Shown piece by piece: positions 34,556-47,080 of a DNA stretch of 64,000 nucleotides; positions within the stretch are counted from its first letter, which is position 1, and each line of letters begins with the position of its first letter. The notes under the pieces were generated by a model. It searched no databases and was not told where the DNA came from. It was given only the letters and a program-made list of their open reading frames with translations. Made by a program: the position numbers and the translations under genes. The DNA is from Rhipicephalus microplus (lineage: Eukaryota; Arthropoda; Arachnida; Ixodida; Ixodidae), in NCBI RefSeq assembly GCF_043290135.1, contig NC_134709.1, forward strand, positions 67,883,456-67,947,455, read 5' to 3'.

Positions 34556-35062
34556 CACGTACAGCCACCCAAATATTTAGCTATCGTGCGCAAGCGCTGA
34601 CTTTTTTGTGCATCGGCGCTGTACGATGGAGCCAAGTTGCAGACAGGGTGAGAATGAGCGCATGCCCAAGAAGCGCGCTCTGCTGGGACCGTTGCCCGCT
34701 TGGCTGTTCCTGCGTGAGACCATCGCCCTGCATCAACTCTCACTTTAGACGAACAGGCTGCGCGTCTTACTCGAATCTTATACTCCGAAGATCAGCAAGC
34801 GACCGAGAAAATGAAATCCGCAGATCCGTCACACGCCCCCGCTCATGAGATGAGCTGACAAACATGAATCATTTAAAATGAGTTGATGCAGGGCGACGTT
34901 CTCCCGAAGGAACAGCCGAGCAGACGATGGGGCCAGCTGAGCGCTCTCCGTGGCCATGCGCTCATCTCACCCTGTTTGCAACTTGGCTCCATATCGTACG
35001 GTGCTGATGCACAGAAACCGTGGCGTTTGCGCATGATAGCTAAAAATTGGGGAACTGCACGT
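34556..35062. repeat. Inverted duplication, ~190-bp arms
   Basis: Arm 34556-34748 matches the reverse complement of 34874-35062 at roughly three quarters of positions by eye. Shared words include TTTAGCTATC, GTGCATC, GGAGCCAAGTTGCA, ACAGGGTGAGA, GGCTGTTCCT and CGCCCTGCATCAACTC. The spacer is about 125 bp. It could be a MITE with long inverted repeats or two copies of one repeat in opposite orientation. The peptides encoded by the two arms also match. Confidence 0.85.
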
Positions 35063-37710
35063 CATATCTCTTATCATTTCTTTGCGGCATTTTAACTATG
35101 CGCCAACTTGATGCGCTTACTTGTTGCGGAATTTGCGTGTTGTGGAACCTCATCCAGTTCACGCGCCGCTGCAGCGCGATTCTTTACGCGATTCTTTACG
35201 CCAAAGATCTGGGTTTTCACTCGAACAAAAGTTGTTTATAAGTTTTTTTTTATTTTTCTATTCTCCAATTTTCCGCTCACATACAACTATAACTTTTCTC
35301 TCGCAACAAACGATGCTGATAGATATCAATGACGCAAGCTTCTTAGCGCTATGGCGTTAGTGGAAATGCACCCGCGTTCTTCACACAAGTTGAAGTTCTG
35401 CGCAAGCAGCGCGACCAACTTCCCGCCGCGCGACGTTATCGAGGTAGCGCTGGTGTTGCTTTGACGCTCAGGCAGTAAGTCACTGGCTTCGACTACGGCT
35501 TCAACGGCCGCCGGAAGTGACAGCTCCGGCAGTGTTTGAAAGCGCATTTAGGCGCTCATAAGGAAGCTGGCGGCAGAAGGCGCCCTAATTTAAAAGATGC
35601 CGTCAGCGTCGACGGAGGGGCTGCGCACAGCCCTGATACATATTTGATATGTGAGAAGGGAGTGGAAGGCAAAGAGCAAAGGATGATGTTGTGATAAAGG
35701 AAGTGGAGCACCGGAGGTAGTGGCCTTAGTGCATAAGGTCTCTGATTCTGCGTTTGTATTTTTTTTTTGCCGTTGTCGTTATACGTGTTTTTTTTGTATG
35801 AGAAGCTGCCATACTATATACCGTGAAAGTTGATGCCGTCGTCTCTGACGCCGTGTAGTAGGTGGCGTCATGTTTCTATACCCCACACTGCCTGGATAGT
35901 CGTAATTCAGGCACAGACAAGGATAGAAAATGTGTCAGTAGTATCACAGCGCAGTCCAGAAGGTGGTCTCTAGATCGTAAAAGTGGAGGCATGCTAAGAG
36001 TCAACTACAAGAAATGCCATATCTCCTTCTCCCCTCTTCTTCACGTACGATTCTTTTCCGAACAACACGGCAAAGGAAAGGGACGACGTTGAAGATGTTC
36101 CCCCCTGGCGAGACATAAAAGAGACCTGATCCGTAAATGGGAACACCCTTCCCGTCATCCTCCTCTCTCATAGGCGTCGTAAAACGAAAGTGCCCTTTGT
36201 CTTAGGTGTCTCCCCGGTCGCGATCCGGCTTCTTTCTCGTCTCGGCTCGATGCGGGTGGCAGGATTCGTATATAGCGTCCGATACGAGCCTTCCAGACAG
36301 GCTCAGCGAGCAACCCCTTCACGAGAGTTCAACGTGTCTATACGTTGGCGTGCTGTTTCACTCAAATGCGCGTGAATACATCTTGCGAACCTCTCTCGTT
36401 TTCAGTGTGGAGGTGGCTGGATGCCAGTGCAAGCGTCTGTGCTTAAACACACATTCTTTGGATTTTACTTTAGCTTTCGTGGCCGTGCTATACTAACTTT
36501 ATCCTACCTGTATTCCGTGGAACCAAGCATGGTGAATCTTTGCGCAGTGGCACAAGTCATACCATTATGGGTCCTCGGCGGTGGCAGCGATTGAATTTGC
36601 ACGATTGTACACTAGCCTGGTGTAGCGCTAGCTGCTTACTTCCTATAGGGTAACTCACAGTGCCTTCGATACACATTTGACTCTGATGCTAAGCGCATTA
36701 GAATGTTGAATAGATAAAAAAACTAAACATCAACGAACAAAATATAGGAAGCAACACACTGAGGAAAGCAGCCTACATACACGTATTGATGTACGATGCT
36801 TGTCCTACACAAGTCGGGCGTTAGGTTCGCGCTACGAGGGTGGCATTCGTGAATTCAGTACATTGTAATGTGCGTCTGTTTTCATTGAGACGTCGTGCGC
36901 TACTCTGCACTGCATACGAAGTTCCTGTCTGCTGTTTCCTCATTCCTTCTTTTATGGGTGTTGCGAAATGCGGGGCCCATAGGGAGTTTTATGTTTCTTA
37001 GAGAGAAGCGCTGCGCGAATGGATGCCGTCAAATGTGACAAATGGACGGCCACTATGGAGCACTGCGAATATCCGCAAGAACGCCACCCCTCCTCTGTTC
37101 CTCACTCTGCCTTCCTGCCCCGCGAGAAAGAAAATCAAACAAGCCACCTGTCCATGCGTACACAAATGAGCGAAAGAGATACTGGATGGAACGGGGCTTT
37201 CTTGTTGCCAACAAGAACAATGCACAGTATAGGAACGCCTTTGTTGCCTCGGATTTTTCGGTGGTGGGACGGGGGTTACGGGAAGGTTGCGTCAACTTCG
37301 TGGTAAACTCAACAACTCAGCGTTTCGTTGAGCGGCAGAAGGTCGTGAAAGTGACGAGGGTCTTTCACTGTGACATTTGATGTTAATTGAAGACCAGAAC
37401 TAATGTGCACTTATTTTGCCCCTTGTCACTAGCCGACGGCTTTTTAAGCCCCTGTTTCATCGTCATAATCGGATCACCATTTGCTGGTTAAGTCAGGAAG
37501 CAACAACAGGTAAACACAATGATGCACTGCCTAGTTGTCACGACCGGTACGGACGGTTGTTTGTATAAGTGTTCCTTCTTTGTTCTAAGAGTGTAATATA
37601 TGACTCAAACTGCAGGAAACGTGCTATATAAGCGCTGTCACTGAAGAAAAGCTACTGAGTCGGTTGTATTTCTTCCCGGGGCTGCAGATGTTGCCAGCAA
37701 GCTTGGTAAG
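35063..37710. other. No gene recognised
   Basis: The longest featureless stretch of the window. ORFs reach 112 codons (37042-37380) with no recognisable motif. Possible single-copy DNA. Confidence 0.35.
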
Positions 37711-37830
37711 AGACTGACTGACTGAGTGAGTGAGGGAGTGAGTGTGTGAGTGAGTTAGTGAGTGAGTGAATGAGTGAGTGAGTGAGTGATGAGAGTGAAA
37801 TAACTTTATTCGGTTCACAATAGCCGTGAG
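37711..37830 (-). mobile_element. LINE 3' end with (TCAC)n tail
   Basis: Read on the minus strand, CGAATAAAGTTATTTCACTC is followed by about 75 bp of CACT/CTCA units. AATAAAGTT plus a tetranucleotide tail also occurs at 42802-42870 (minus) and, as ATAAAGTTTATTCATTC, at 47371 (plus), suggesting the same LINE group. Confidence 0.5.
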
Positions 37831-38269
37831 TAAATTCAACGTTACCAGTCTATGGGCCTACTCGAGGACCACCATCAGATTCAACCTGAGTGTCCTCGCG
37901 GGAGCCTTCTGTGTTCAGGTTTTCACAAGGCTCCTGAACAGAGCTTCCAGTCTGTGCGACACAAATCACTGCGTCGATTCAGTGTCAATACAGAAAATCT
38001 TTGCGTTCAAATCTGCTCCTTACCCTCTCCATTTGCGAAAGCATGACTAGCGGCTGAATTAAGCTGATAAAACTGACAACGTAGACTTATTTAGCCATTC
38101 GTCTAAGGTTATTCAGAGGCTAAAGTAATCATTTTTTTTTTACCTGAGTTGGTGTACCAATCCTTCCCCACCCGTCCTTTTGCACCTACCTTGGATTTGC
38201 ACTTACTCCAGAAACAGAGGCACTTCAAGTTTTCTGTACGTCACCTGGTATAACACAACATCTGATGGC
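37831..38269. other. No gene recognised
   Basis: May be the rest of the minus-strand LINE ending at 37711, but no coding text is recognisable. Confidence 0.3.
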
Positions 38270-38284
38270 CCCACTTTCAACAAA

Positions 38285-38527
38285 TTGATTGATTGATATT
38301 TGGGGTTTAACGTCCCAAAACCACTATATGATCATGAGAGACGCCGTAGTGGAGGGCTCTGATAATTCGGACCACCTGGGGTTCTTAAACGTGCACCCAA
38401 ATCTGAGCACACGGGCCTACAACATTTCCCCTCCATCGCAAATGCAGCCGCCGCAGCCGGGATTCAATCCCACGACCTACGCGTCAGCATCCGAGTACCT
38501 TAGCCACTATATACCACCACGGCGGGG
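38285..38527 (-). mobile_element. Ruka-type SINE, full length, minus strand, 15-bp duplication
   Basis: Complete body with TTGATTGATTGATA tail and tRNA-like head (GGGATTCAATCCC reads as the B box on the minus strand). It is flanked by CCCACTTTCAACAAA at 38270-38284 and 38528-38542. Confidence 0.95.
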
Positions 38528-38674
38528 CCCACTTTCAACAAAGCTACGCCCACATCTACTTATTGCATAACTTAAGATGAAGCTACCGATGCCGAAGCGT
38601 TCGATGAGGTATCTGCGAGGCATTTGACAAGGTAATTCTCGCATTTTATGAGGTATCTACGCAATTCATATTAG

Positions 38675-39200
38675 AAGGACACTAAAGAGCAAAAACTTTT
38701 TTCATTTGTTAGCAAAGTACAAATTTACAATTCTGAAAACACCACTCTTACCGTGATACGAGGCTTAATAAGCGAAAAATCACGCAAAATGAAAAAGACG
38801 GGTGTGGATGCCACCTCGAGATTCCCGCATTAAACACCGTGTCGTAAGAAATTGTGAATGTATCTACTGGGTCGTACGTATAGCTTTTACTTTATAAAAA
38901 TGAAGTACATTGTTATGTGTCGGGGCCATATTCTTAGCATACAACGGTTAAGAAAATTTATTCGAAGCAATCCCACGAAAATACCGAAAATAAAGTCTGA
39001 AACTCGTGACGTCACGTGCACTTATTTTGGAAAGAAATTTAAAGACGACTTCAACCTTTATTTTCTCCGTTAACAATGAACTAATGAAAAGTGAAACAAA
39101 TGAGATAAGACGTCTCATAGCGCAGTTTGTCAGTCTAAATGCAGTCATAGTTCCTCTTCACTCTCGCTTGGAAAGAAATACTACAATTGACGCTACGTTC
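38675..39200 (+). repeat. Probable dispersed repeat beginning GAAGGACACTAAAGAGC
   Basis: The opening AGGACACTAAAGAGCAAAAA and the downstream AAAACACCACTCTTAC resemble a repeat I recall from tick genomes. No second copy lies in this window, so this is recollection only. A 210-codon ORF (39006-39638) crosses its end and has no recognisable domain. Confidence 0.3.
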
Positions 39201-41110
39201 AGGCTTAGGAGCGTGACAACGCGACTGGTGCCTAGACGTACGTGTACAAACCGGGTGGGATTAGAAATGATGAGTCGGCCTCAGCGTGGAACGCAAGCGC
39301 ATATTAATTGGAAGACTGGCAGCGTCCACGACAGGGTGGTGGGCCGGGCCACCCGCCACCACCACCACCCACGACAGAAGGTGCCCGCCACGCTAACGAT
39401 GACGGCGTTAGCGATTTATGCGCCATCGTCGTTAAGGGTACATGGTGCGCCACCGACGAATGGCGCGGCGCTGTGGGATGCTGATGCGTTCGCTGTGGCA
39501 TTTATGCTTTATTTCTTGTTCGTGTGTCTATTGTGTTCTCGTTTGTACCGTGACTTGTTTGGTCTTCCTTCTTCCTTTGTCGTGGAAAAACAATGTCCCC
39601 TCGAAGTGCGAAGGATGGCACCACTGAAGAACTGGTAGGCTTAGCTGCCGATCGCGTGGCGTGAAGTTGCTGACTTGCCGCTAGGCTATACCTAAAGGTC
39701 AATGTAAAATATAACGCCATAATTAGGACGCCTTTAACGGCCATTAATGCAGCTGAAGCTTCACGATTGCTCGAAAGAACATAGAGTTCCTTTGGCGCTT
39801 TTTTCTACGGTACTTTTCTTTTAATGTGACAGACTTGCTCTTAAGGTGTAACATTTTATGTGTACATAAATAATGAATGTATGCCATTAGGCTTGCGTTG
39901 TATATCTAGTGAAGCAGCGTGTTGTGGATTCTGTTATGTATTCCTAACTGGTTAGGTTGATGTAGTGAAGGTCAGCTTCCAGGAGGTGACGGGAGCGTTC
40001 CGACTGTATCACTTGGCATGCCCATATTAAGTGGTATGCATATGCTTGCATCAGTGAAGTTGAACGGTATGGGCGTGTAGCACCCGCTGGTAAATACGAC
40101 TAGTTTTACGTTTAGAAAACAACCGATGACCCCTTTCCAAAGTTTCCTAAGCACGACTTCCTTCACAATAGTATGGTGCTTTGCCATTTAAACACACGCC
40201 TATAAAAAATTACTTCCTTAACACGCCCTTACTGCATGTAGTGCAGTGAGGTTTGACAAAATATTGTTTTTGTAAACCAGCACGAAGTATCCTTACGCAA
40301 CGGTATAAAAACTTTATGGGGAATTGGTCGTACATGATCTGGCACTGTAAGAAGCCTTTTGTAGCGAAGCATAACTTTCAAGCAAATCAGAAAAAAAACT
40401 TTAACATACACCTGGAACACGTGGAGAGTAGACAAATAAAGATGACTTCATTGTATGGCCATAATAAATCTCAGGCTTGCCCAGCTCAAGCTTAGCCTTC
40501 GCCACGACTTTAGTTGCCACTGCTACGAAAGGTCACATTAGCGTGACCTTTCTGCCACGCAAGACATATTGAAAACGACAAGTGAGCAAATGTTGACCCC
40601 GAACACCGATTCTGCCATGCCGTTTCTGTATCTCTTACACCATCGGTTCTCAGACCGCATTCTTCCGCAGTAATAGAAGCCGGTCCTTACGCGTAGTGAA
40701 ATACGGGTTTCTTAAATGTCGATTCACTCCAGGTTCTGTGTGGTACGCGGTGTTTTTGTGTAATATGAAATTATCGCATCGATTTGCCGGTCATTCCCCC
40801 GTCTTAGCGCCTCCCTTCCCCACCTTTGCAACCACACCTGGCGCTTGGGCGACGCAGAACTGTGGTCGCCCATATGCTTCTCCTTGCTTTGACGGCGTCC
40901 GTATGTGTTCTTGGCATGCAGGTGAACACCTGGATAACGCGCTTTAATCCCGGAAGTCACAAAAAATGAATAAACAGCAGGAAGCCTGCATCACTACCTG
41001 TCTGATACGGAAAATTTTGTGCTGCTTAAGAATATACGGCTTCTGAGCATTTACGTACATCTTTTATTTCGTTTTTTTGCTTTATGTGAATGCTTGTCTT
41101 ACCGTTGGAC
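39201..41110. other. No gene recognised; two small hairpins
   Basis: At 39593 an ATG in good context (AACAATG) opens a 23-codon frame, MSPRSAKDGTTEELVGLAAD..., that could be a tiny exon, but there is no further support. At 40537-40562 GAAAGGTCAC and GTGACCTTTC form a 10-bp perfect stem. Confidence 0.3.
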
Positions 41111-41697
41111 TTAAAGGGCCGTGAAAAACTCTTTAAGTAACCATGGAACAGATTTACTCATAGAGCTTATTGCCTCACGAATTCAGCACTGCAAGAATAT
41201 TAAGACTGCATACAGTACGAGCTGGGATACAATGATTTTTCGCATGCTGCAATCGCATTCTCCCTGCTCTCGTCCCGACCAAAACGCTGGAAGCTAAGCA
41301 GGGGGAGAGGACACGGGCAACAAAAATACGTCACGCGCGCCTCATGACCTTGTGCACTTCATATTTCTTTTCTTCGAATGCCCGGCCTTTTTAGCGTGAT
41401 CGCAAGCGCACGCGTGGACAAGTCGCGGCCTCCCGCGGCGATCTCTGTAACAACCAAGCGCACCATGCTCTAATCAGCCAATGGCTGATAGGTGGCTTTC
41501 TACGAGTGATTTTTGAGTTCCCTTCGTCATTCGTTGAGAGAAGAAAAAGCAATTTTTAGCTGAGCTTCATAATTTTTTTGTGAATTCTAGGCCGCATGCT
41601 GCGCTATATTAATTGGCTCGCGTGTTCTCGGGAGCCTCTACTACCGATCTACAGCGTTTTTTGACCATGCTCATAAAGTGTTGCAGGGCCCCTCTAA
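41111..41697. mobile_element. Candidate 587-bp MITE with TTAA-type ends
   Basis: Left end TTAAAGGGCCGTGAAAAACT; right end, read inward, TTAGAGGGGCCCTGCAACAC. The terminal inverted repeats are imperfect. I recall near-identical sequence as a high-copy tick repeat with TTAAAGGGGCCCTG ends. No transposase is encoded, so it would be non-autonomous. Confidence 0.55.
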
Positions 41698-41701
41698 GGT
41701 G

Positions 41702-41717
41702 GTGGTGGTGGTGGTGA
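41702..41717 (+). repeat. (GGT)n microsatellite
   Basis: Short GGT/GTG run directly next to the MITE end; its reverse complement explains the His-rich ORFs here. Confidence 0.8.
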
Positions 41718-42110
41718 TAAGCGATATAAATGATGATTTGCATGATACATGATGATGATGCATCTTGTTTTCTGTACGCCCTGATGTACAATCAAGCTGT
41801 CTGGGGCAGCCTTTCGCCTGACGTACTCTCCACCTGTTCTATAGTATTGTGGATTGCAATCCCGATATTGTTTCAGATGCACTGCGTCACAGCGAACGGA
41901 GGTTGGCGAACAAACTTGGCGTCATGTATACTTTGCAGCGAGTGACACTGAACTTTTTGCTGTGACAGCGCGCAAACGACACTCGCGTCGAAGTGTACTC
42001 GCTCAAGGTACACTTCAGTTGCCACGTGTCATAGGGGTATCACTCGCTCCGTTGTTCCCGCCACTGAGCACAGCATGCACTTTCCCAAACCATAAAGTTT
42101 GCTAATATAC

Positions 42111-42513
42111 ACTAGAGGGAACTCTGGCGCTAGTGCCTATAGGAGCTGCCAAGCACGGCGCTTCAGCGAGCTAGGGAATGATAGGTAGTACACATATTTG
42201 TCTAATCTTCGTACTTCTGGCCTGCTTTTGGCTCCGTGTGTGCTCATGTGGCTTAGAGCTTTTTTCTCACGAAACAAAAATCAGCAAATTTTCAGCGATT
42301 ACGCTTCACCACCCTAATTTTTTCGACACCTTTCCAAATAGGGTCAGGAAGTTTGAAAGGGTTGAATCTTTCTTTCAAAACAAAACCGAAACATAGTAGT
42401 AAACGAAGCTGCAAGTACAATTCGCCACCCGCAAGTACGAAGCTAGGCAAATGTGTGTACTACCCATCACTCGCATGATCACTGAACCATCGCAGTGCCA
42501 GAGTCCCCACTAG
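42111..42513. mobile_element. Candidate 403-bp MITE with ~20-bp inverted ends
   Basis: Left end ACTAGAGGGAACTCTGG; right end, read inward, ACTAGTGGGGACTCTGG (15 of 17 identical). A 72-codon ORF inside (42178-42396) starts with a signal-peptide-like hydrophobic stretch, but it sits entirely within the repeat and is probably chance. Confidence 0.6.
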
Positions 42514-42801
42514 TTAATTTTAGGAAACTTTATGGCCCGAACCACTCCTGACTCTATTTACTCAAAGAAAGACAGTGGCGAGATCTGGCACATAGTCGTT
42601 TTACGTCTCATTTTCAAGGAGCTTCGCTCATTGGTTGTATTCGTACACGAAACAAGTGCTAGTTTATGCAATGAACTCATTCGATTCATTTAGAGAAATC
42701 ATCCTAACAAAAAAATTCCTATCGAAAAAAAACTGTGTTTCCGGTGTCTCCCAGTAGGTTTCAGGCACCGGGATCCACTGGGACACGCTGTACAGCGTTG
42801 C

Positions 42802-42843
42802 CAGTCAGTCAGTCAGTCAGTCAGTCAGTCAGTCAGTCAGTCA
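42802..42843 (-). repeat. (ACTG)n tail of a LINE
   Basis: About ten CAGT units (ACTG on the minus strand) directly after AATTTGTGAACAAAGTTCGTTG, in the tail position of the minus-strand LINE fragment 42844-43085. Confidence 0.9.
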
Positions 42844-43085
42844 ACGAACTTTGTTCACAAATTGTCCTGAGGAGCCGATGCCCTTCAAGAGGGCGGGTCT
42901 GCTGCGGGCCGCACACACGTAGGAACAGGAAGGGCATACCCCTCCCCCAAACTGCGGGCCCCCTGGACAGCCCTGATTTGGACCTCCCGCTCCGAGCTGG
43001 TGATTGCAGTCTTCCAGGCTTCCTCTGTGGTTAGAGGCTGACTGCAAAGTGTGCTGAAACGCACCTGGGTCATGAACACTGTACA
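42844..43085 (-). pseudogene. LINE C-terminal fragment and 3' UTR
   Basis: On the minus strand 43079-42885 reads PLTTEEAWKTAITSSEREVQ then IRAVQGARSLGEGYALPVPT. This resembles the C-terminal tail of tick jockey/I-type LINE proteins (TxEAW...A...L..AVQxAR). The UTR leads into the (ACTG)n tail. Confidence 0.6.
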
Positions 43086-43375
43086 TCGTAGCTTAGTGTC
43101 TTAAAGTGGGCTAGGAGGCACGGGTCACGCTGTACTGTCTCTACCACACGCTGGGAACGCTAGCGGCACATTGGAAGAAACTAGGCGTAATCGGCGCCCT
43201 TTCTATAAGACTTCATATCGAATTGCGAGATGTCGAGCGTAAAATTTACCGACTATGTTGGTACTCTCATCTATGTGCTACACATACATAGCTTTAGTTT
43301 TAGTTAGACATAGATGTGCGAGTACGCTGAAGCAATCATCTTTCGAGCACGCGGGTCAGGGGTGCCACCAGGATT

Positions 43376-43500
43376 TTGCGGAGGGGGGAAGGGGGGGGGG
43401 CACCTACGACAATTGTGTTTCTGCAGGGGACAGGAAGGCACAACATTTATGCGTCATGTTTTGACTATGCTTGCTCTTGGGGAGGGGGGGGGCGAAGAGA
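43376..43500 (+). repeat. G-rich tracts
   Basis: G-runs near 43380-43400 and 43480-43491, separated by about 80 bp of ordinary sequence. Confidence 0.8.
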
Positions 43501-46500
43501 GTTGGGTAGGCGAGAATTTAGGGGTAAAAGACTCCTGCCCACCCTTCCTCCTGCCCCCTTGGTGCGGGTGCACGCGCTTTCCGTGAGATCAAGTTTCGTT
43601 GATGTCTTTTATAAATGGCTTCGATAGAACTGGTAATTCACAAGACAGTATGACAGTAGTATTAGTGTGATAATCAAGGCGAACCTTCTATATAGCAGTG
43701 AGTTGTCCCCGCTCGTACCGCAGAAAGCCGCACATCTCCGGCAGCAGTTAGCTGCTGCAGTGCCCAATCTTGGTGTTTTAAAGACCATAGTCTTTCTTGG
43801 GGACCTCCAACGGAAAAATTTTGGTCTGTCTGCCTGACTGTCTGTCTGTGCATTTGTCTGTTCATTCTTATGATACCTCAAACGGCAACAACTGGCCGAC
43901 CCCATCCGCAGCGCCCACCAATATTGCTCAAGGTTAAGCATACATAGTTGTGCGATTCTCAATTAAAAAGCAATTATTGCGCATATCTAAGGGGCCATAA
44001 TAGCATGTCGATGTTCTGTATGCGTGCCTTTATACTAGAAGAGGTACACACAAGTAACTCTAAGGACTGTGGCGTTTATCGCGCTGCGCTGACATTGGAA
44101 CGCGATGCTCAAAAAGGTAACTGCTCCCAGCGCTTTGCTACGACGACATGGTGGTGGCACCTGCCCGTTGCTTTGCGTTCTACACCTTATCACCTCTGAG
44201 ACAGGCGCGCAACTTCCTCCTCGGGCGCGCACGCCTTCGTTTTCGAAGATAACTGCCAGATGGCGCTTGTGTATAACATGCCTCAATGCGCTCGTTCTCC
44301 TCCGCTACATGCTCGAGGCACTCTAACGCAGCGCCTCTAGAATACCATTCACAGATTTTCTTGCGCAGAACATCAAACAAACGTTTTTTTTTACTCTCTC
44401 CAGACGCAAGACTATCGTCTTTCGAGGACACTTCAGTGGTTTTCAACTACATTTCAATGGTTATTAGACTCTTTCTAACTGAATATCTACGATCTTCACA
44501 GCGACAATAGCACACCAAGTACGGCTCTAAGCCTAATGCTCGTTTCGGCTAGAGTGAACTGCTGCGGCTGTCGTACGCGGAACGTAAACGAGGAAGACAG
44601 AAAATACTTCCGAACGAGTGATCAAATCTTCAGTGTTCAGTGAGCAATTCAGATGCACCCTGTTTTTTACATAGGTGTGACTAACCGCATAGCGAGCCAT
44701 TGCGATTGCCGTAACACATGTGTGGTTACGCTAACAAGCTTTGTGGCAATACGTTCCAGATATATGTAAACCAAGGCAACCCATAAGAAATAAGCTAACA
44801 ATCACCTGTTAGCTTGACGCAAGCAAGAAGTGACGAAACTCTGCGTTGATAAGCGAGAAAAAGTAGATATCAGATACCTGAATTAGTTTTAGGATGAAAG
44901 AAAAATAGATCATTCTCGTCTTTCACGTGTATTCCAGTGGGTAGCCTGTGGGACTCAAAGTGTGTTCGACTCCGGCTCACTCCCTTTTTTAGATTTTTCT
45001 TTTTTACTTTTTTGGTGCGCTCATGTTGCACCCTTTATTACAACGTGAGCATGACCAAAATTTGTAAAAACCGTTTAAAAGCCTGAGTTTGTCCATTAAT
45101 GGGTGTCCCAGTGTGCAATGTGCCAACGTGCCTCGTGCAGCGTGCCAGTATCCCAGTGTCCAGCGCCACACTCGTCCAGTAGTCACGTATGGCGTTGGGA
45201 CAGTACCACTGGCTTTTGTGATTGGGACAACTCCAATCCTAAGTAAACTTGAGTTTCTGTATCAAGGTATCCAACATAACTCTCAACTTTACCCATGAAT
45301 ATTGATTTATGAAGTTTTTTTTTGCGAAGTATGTTCTGAAAATTAGGAAAACAAGAATTCAATGCTCGGCCGAAGATGCTTCAAGGACAAACAGGATTAT
45401 CTCACGTATTCCGTAACATGAGGCAACCGATACGGATTTCTCGAGCATGAAAGCTTCTAGCTGAAGACCAACTGGTCCTGGTCGTGGCTTTAATTTCTGG
45501 AGACCAGGAGGATTTTTTTTTAACCAGAAAGTTTTTTGGAGATATTGCGTGTATTTCCACGTTATTTGGAGCTACAAACGGGTGATTATCAGTTACCCTT
45601 TCGCTAAAAGGATTGCCGCACATAGAAGTCTTATGTTCTGTTCTTTTTTGTTGCAACTTTTTTGCTGGGGAAAGGTTGAGGTCCATATTGCCTCGGCTAC
45701 TCCATATCAATAAGCTCTGCAGTGAAAAAAAAATGAAATAATAATACTGAACGGTACTCAATAATGAACAAAAACATAATAGCCCACTGAAACTAGTTGA
45801 AACATCATGCCAATGTACTTACACTTTTTTTGCAGCAGTTCACTCAGTCATCATATGTTCACACGCACACCTTTCTTTTAGACTGTCAGTATATGCACTA
45901 ACACATCATTTCATATATGTACACCCCTGGCTGTCTGTCACAGGTGCTTATCCAGCCCGGTCTCCACTAAGAAGTCTGCCAGCAAATGTTCTGAAGGTGC
46001 CTCTCAGGCCATAGTCTGAGTAATTTCTTTATGTGAGGGGCCGTCTGTCTTCAAAACGCAGTGCCACATTGTTTTCGTTTGGTATAAACTGACCGCTGCA
46101 TCGCAGTGCCCGAGTGTGAATCAATGCGTGGTGATCGCTACGTAATATTATCAATGTGGCGTTGCAAATAAGATGCGCATTTCGTACGCGTCTTAGCTAG
46201 GCGAAACGGCGCACGTGAATCTTCCGAGACGCCCTTGAATGTCCGAAATAGGCACCCGGCAATGCAGTTTACGAGATCTGATGGTAGCGCCAGAACAGAC
46301 AGCCTAGCGAGTAGGCACAGCAAAATGGACTTGCCCGAGCATAATATATTCTTTTTCAGTTGTGAGCAGGTGGTTCACAGCTGAGTTTGTGCGCCCAGGA
46401 AGCATTCTTAAAGATGAAAAGGCGCCAAAAAGGGCATTGACACTTCAGCGTCTCAATGTGCTCAGCGAGAATTTCATTTCGTTGGTATCCCTGGCGGTCG

Positions 46501-47080
46501 GTACCAACAATGCTGAGGCGGCCCAAAAAGCTTCGTCGCGCCCGCTGGTCCACTGTCGGGTGCGTATAACGCAATTCTCACATACCTCTGCCGCTATAAT
46601 ATTGGCGACCGAATGCCGATAGACAGTGGTGCGACTTCCAGGATTAAGTCTCCTCTCCACAGACACAATCACGCCATATGTAACGTCTCGAGCTAGAGCA
46701 GACGCTTCCCGCGTGCAATGATTGATCGGAGGCGCTTTACCATTGGAGACACGAGCGGGAACGAGTGCGAGACAAGACTGCAGTTCCTTGGTGCCTATCA
46801 CAGAGTGCAGTGTCGGGGGTTAAAGTTCAAGCTGCGTTCTGTCGGTCGGCACCCCCGAATCGTGGTGTACCATCGCGATACGTGGCGAGAATTTCAAGCA
46901 GCCGCATCGACTGGCAGTGGCCGCCCGGTGATTTGTTGCGAGTCCGGGCTTTCTCTGCTGCGGGGTGTCATCTTACGAAGGTGCGAAGAACATTCCGCTT
47001 CACAAGAGTTCTCTGCCTGAAAAAACAACAACAATAGACATGCGCTGCCTACTTCGCCAGACAGGGACGAATTCAGAGGC
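43501..47080. other. No gene recognised
   Basis: ORFs up to 119 codons on both strands, none identifiable. 43780-43960 (GTCTGTCTGCCTG run) and 44190-44350 look like dispersed repeats from memory. Several frames between 46362 and 47020 reach 86-118 codons without motifs. Confidence 0.3.

Noticed and set aside
39006..39638. 210-codon plus-strand ORF
   Set aside because: No domain; overlaps a probable dispersed repeat and ends in low-information text.
44940..44990. B-box-like TGTTCGACTCCGG as another SINE
   Set aside because: No A box at the right distance and no recognisable body.
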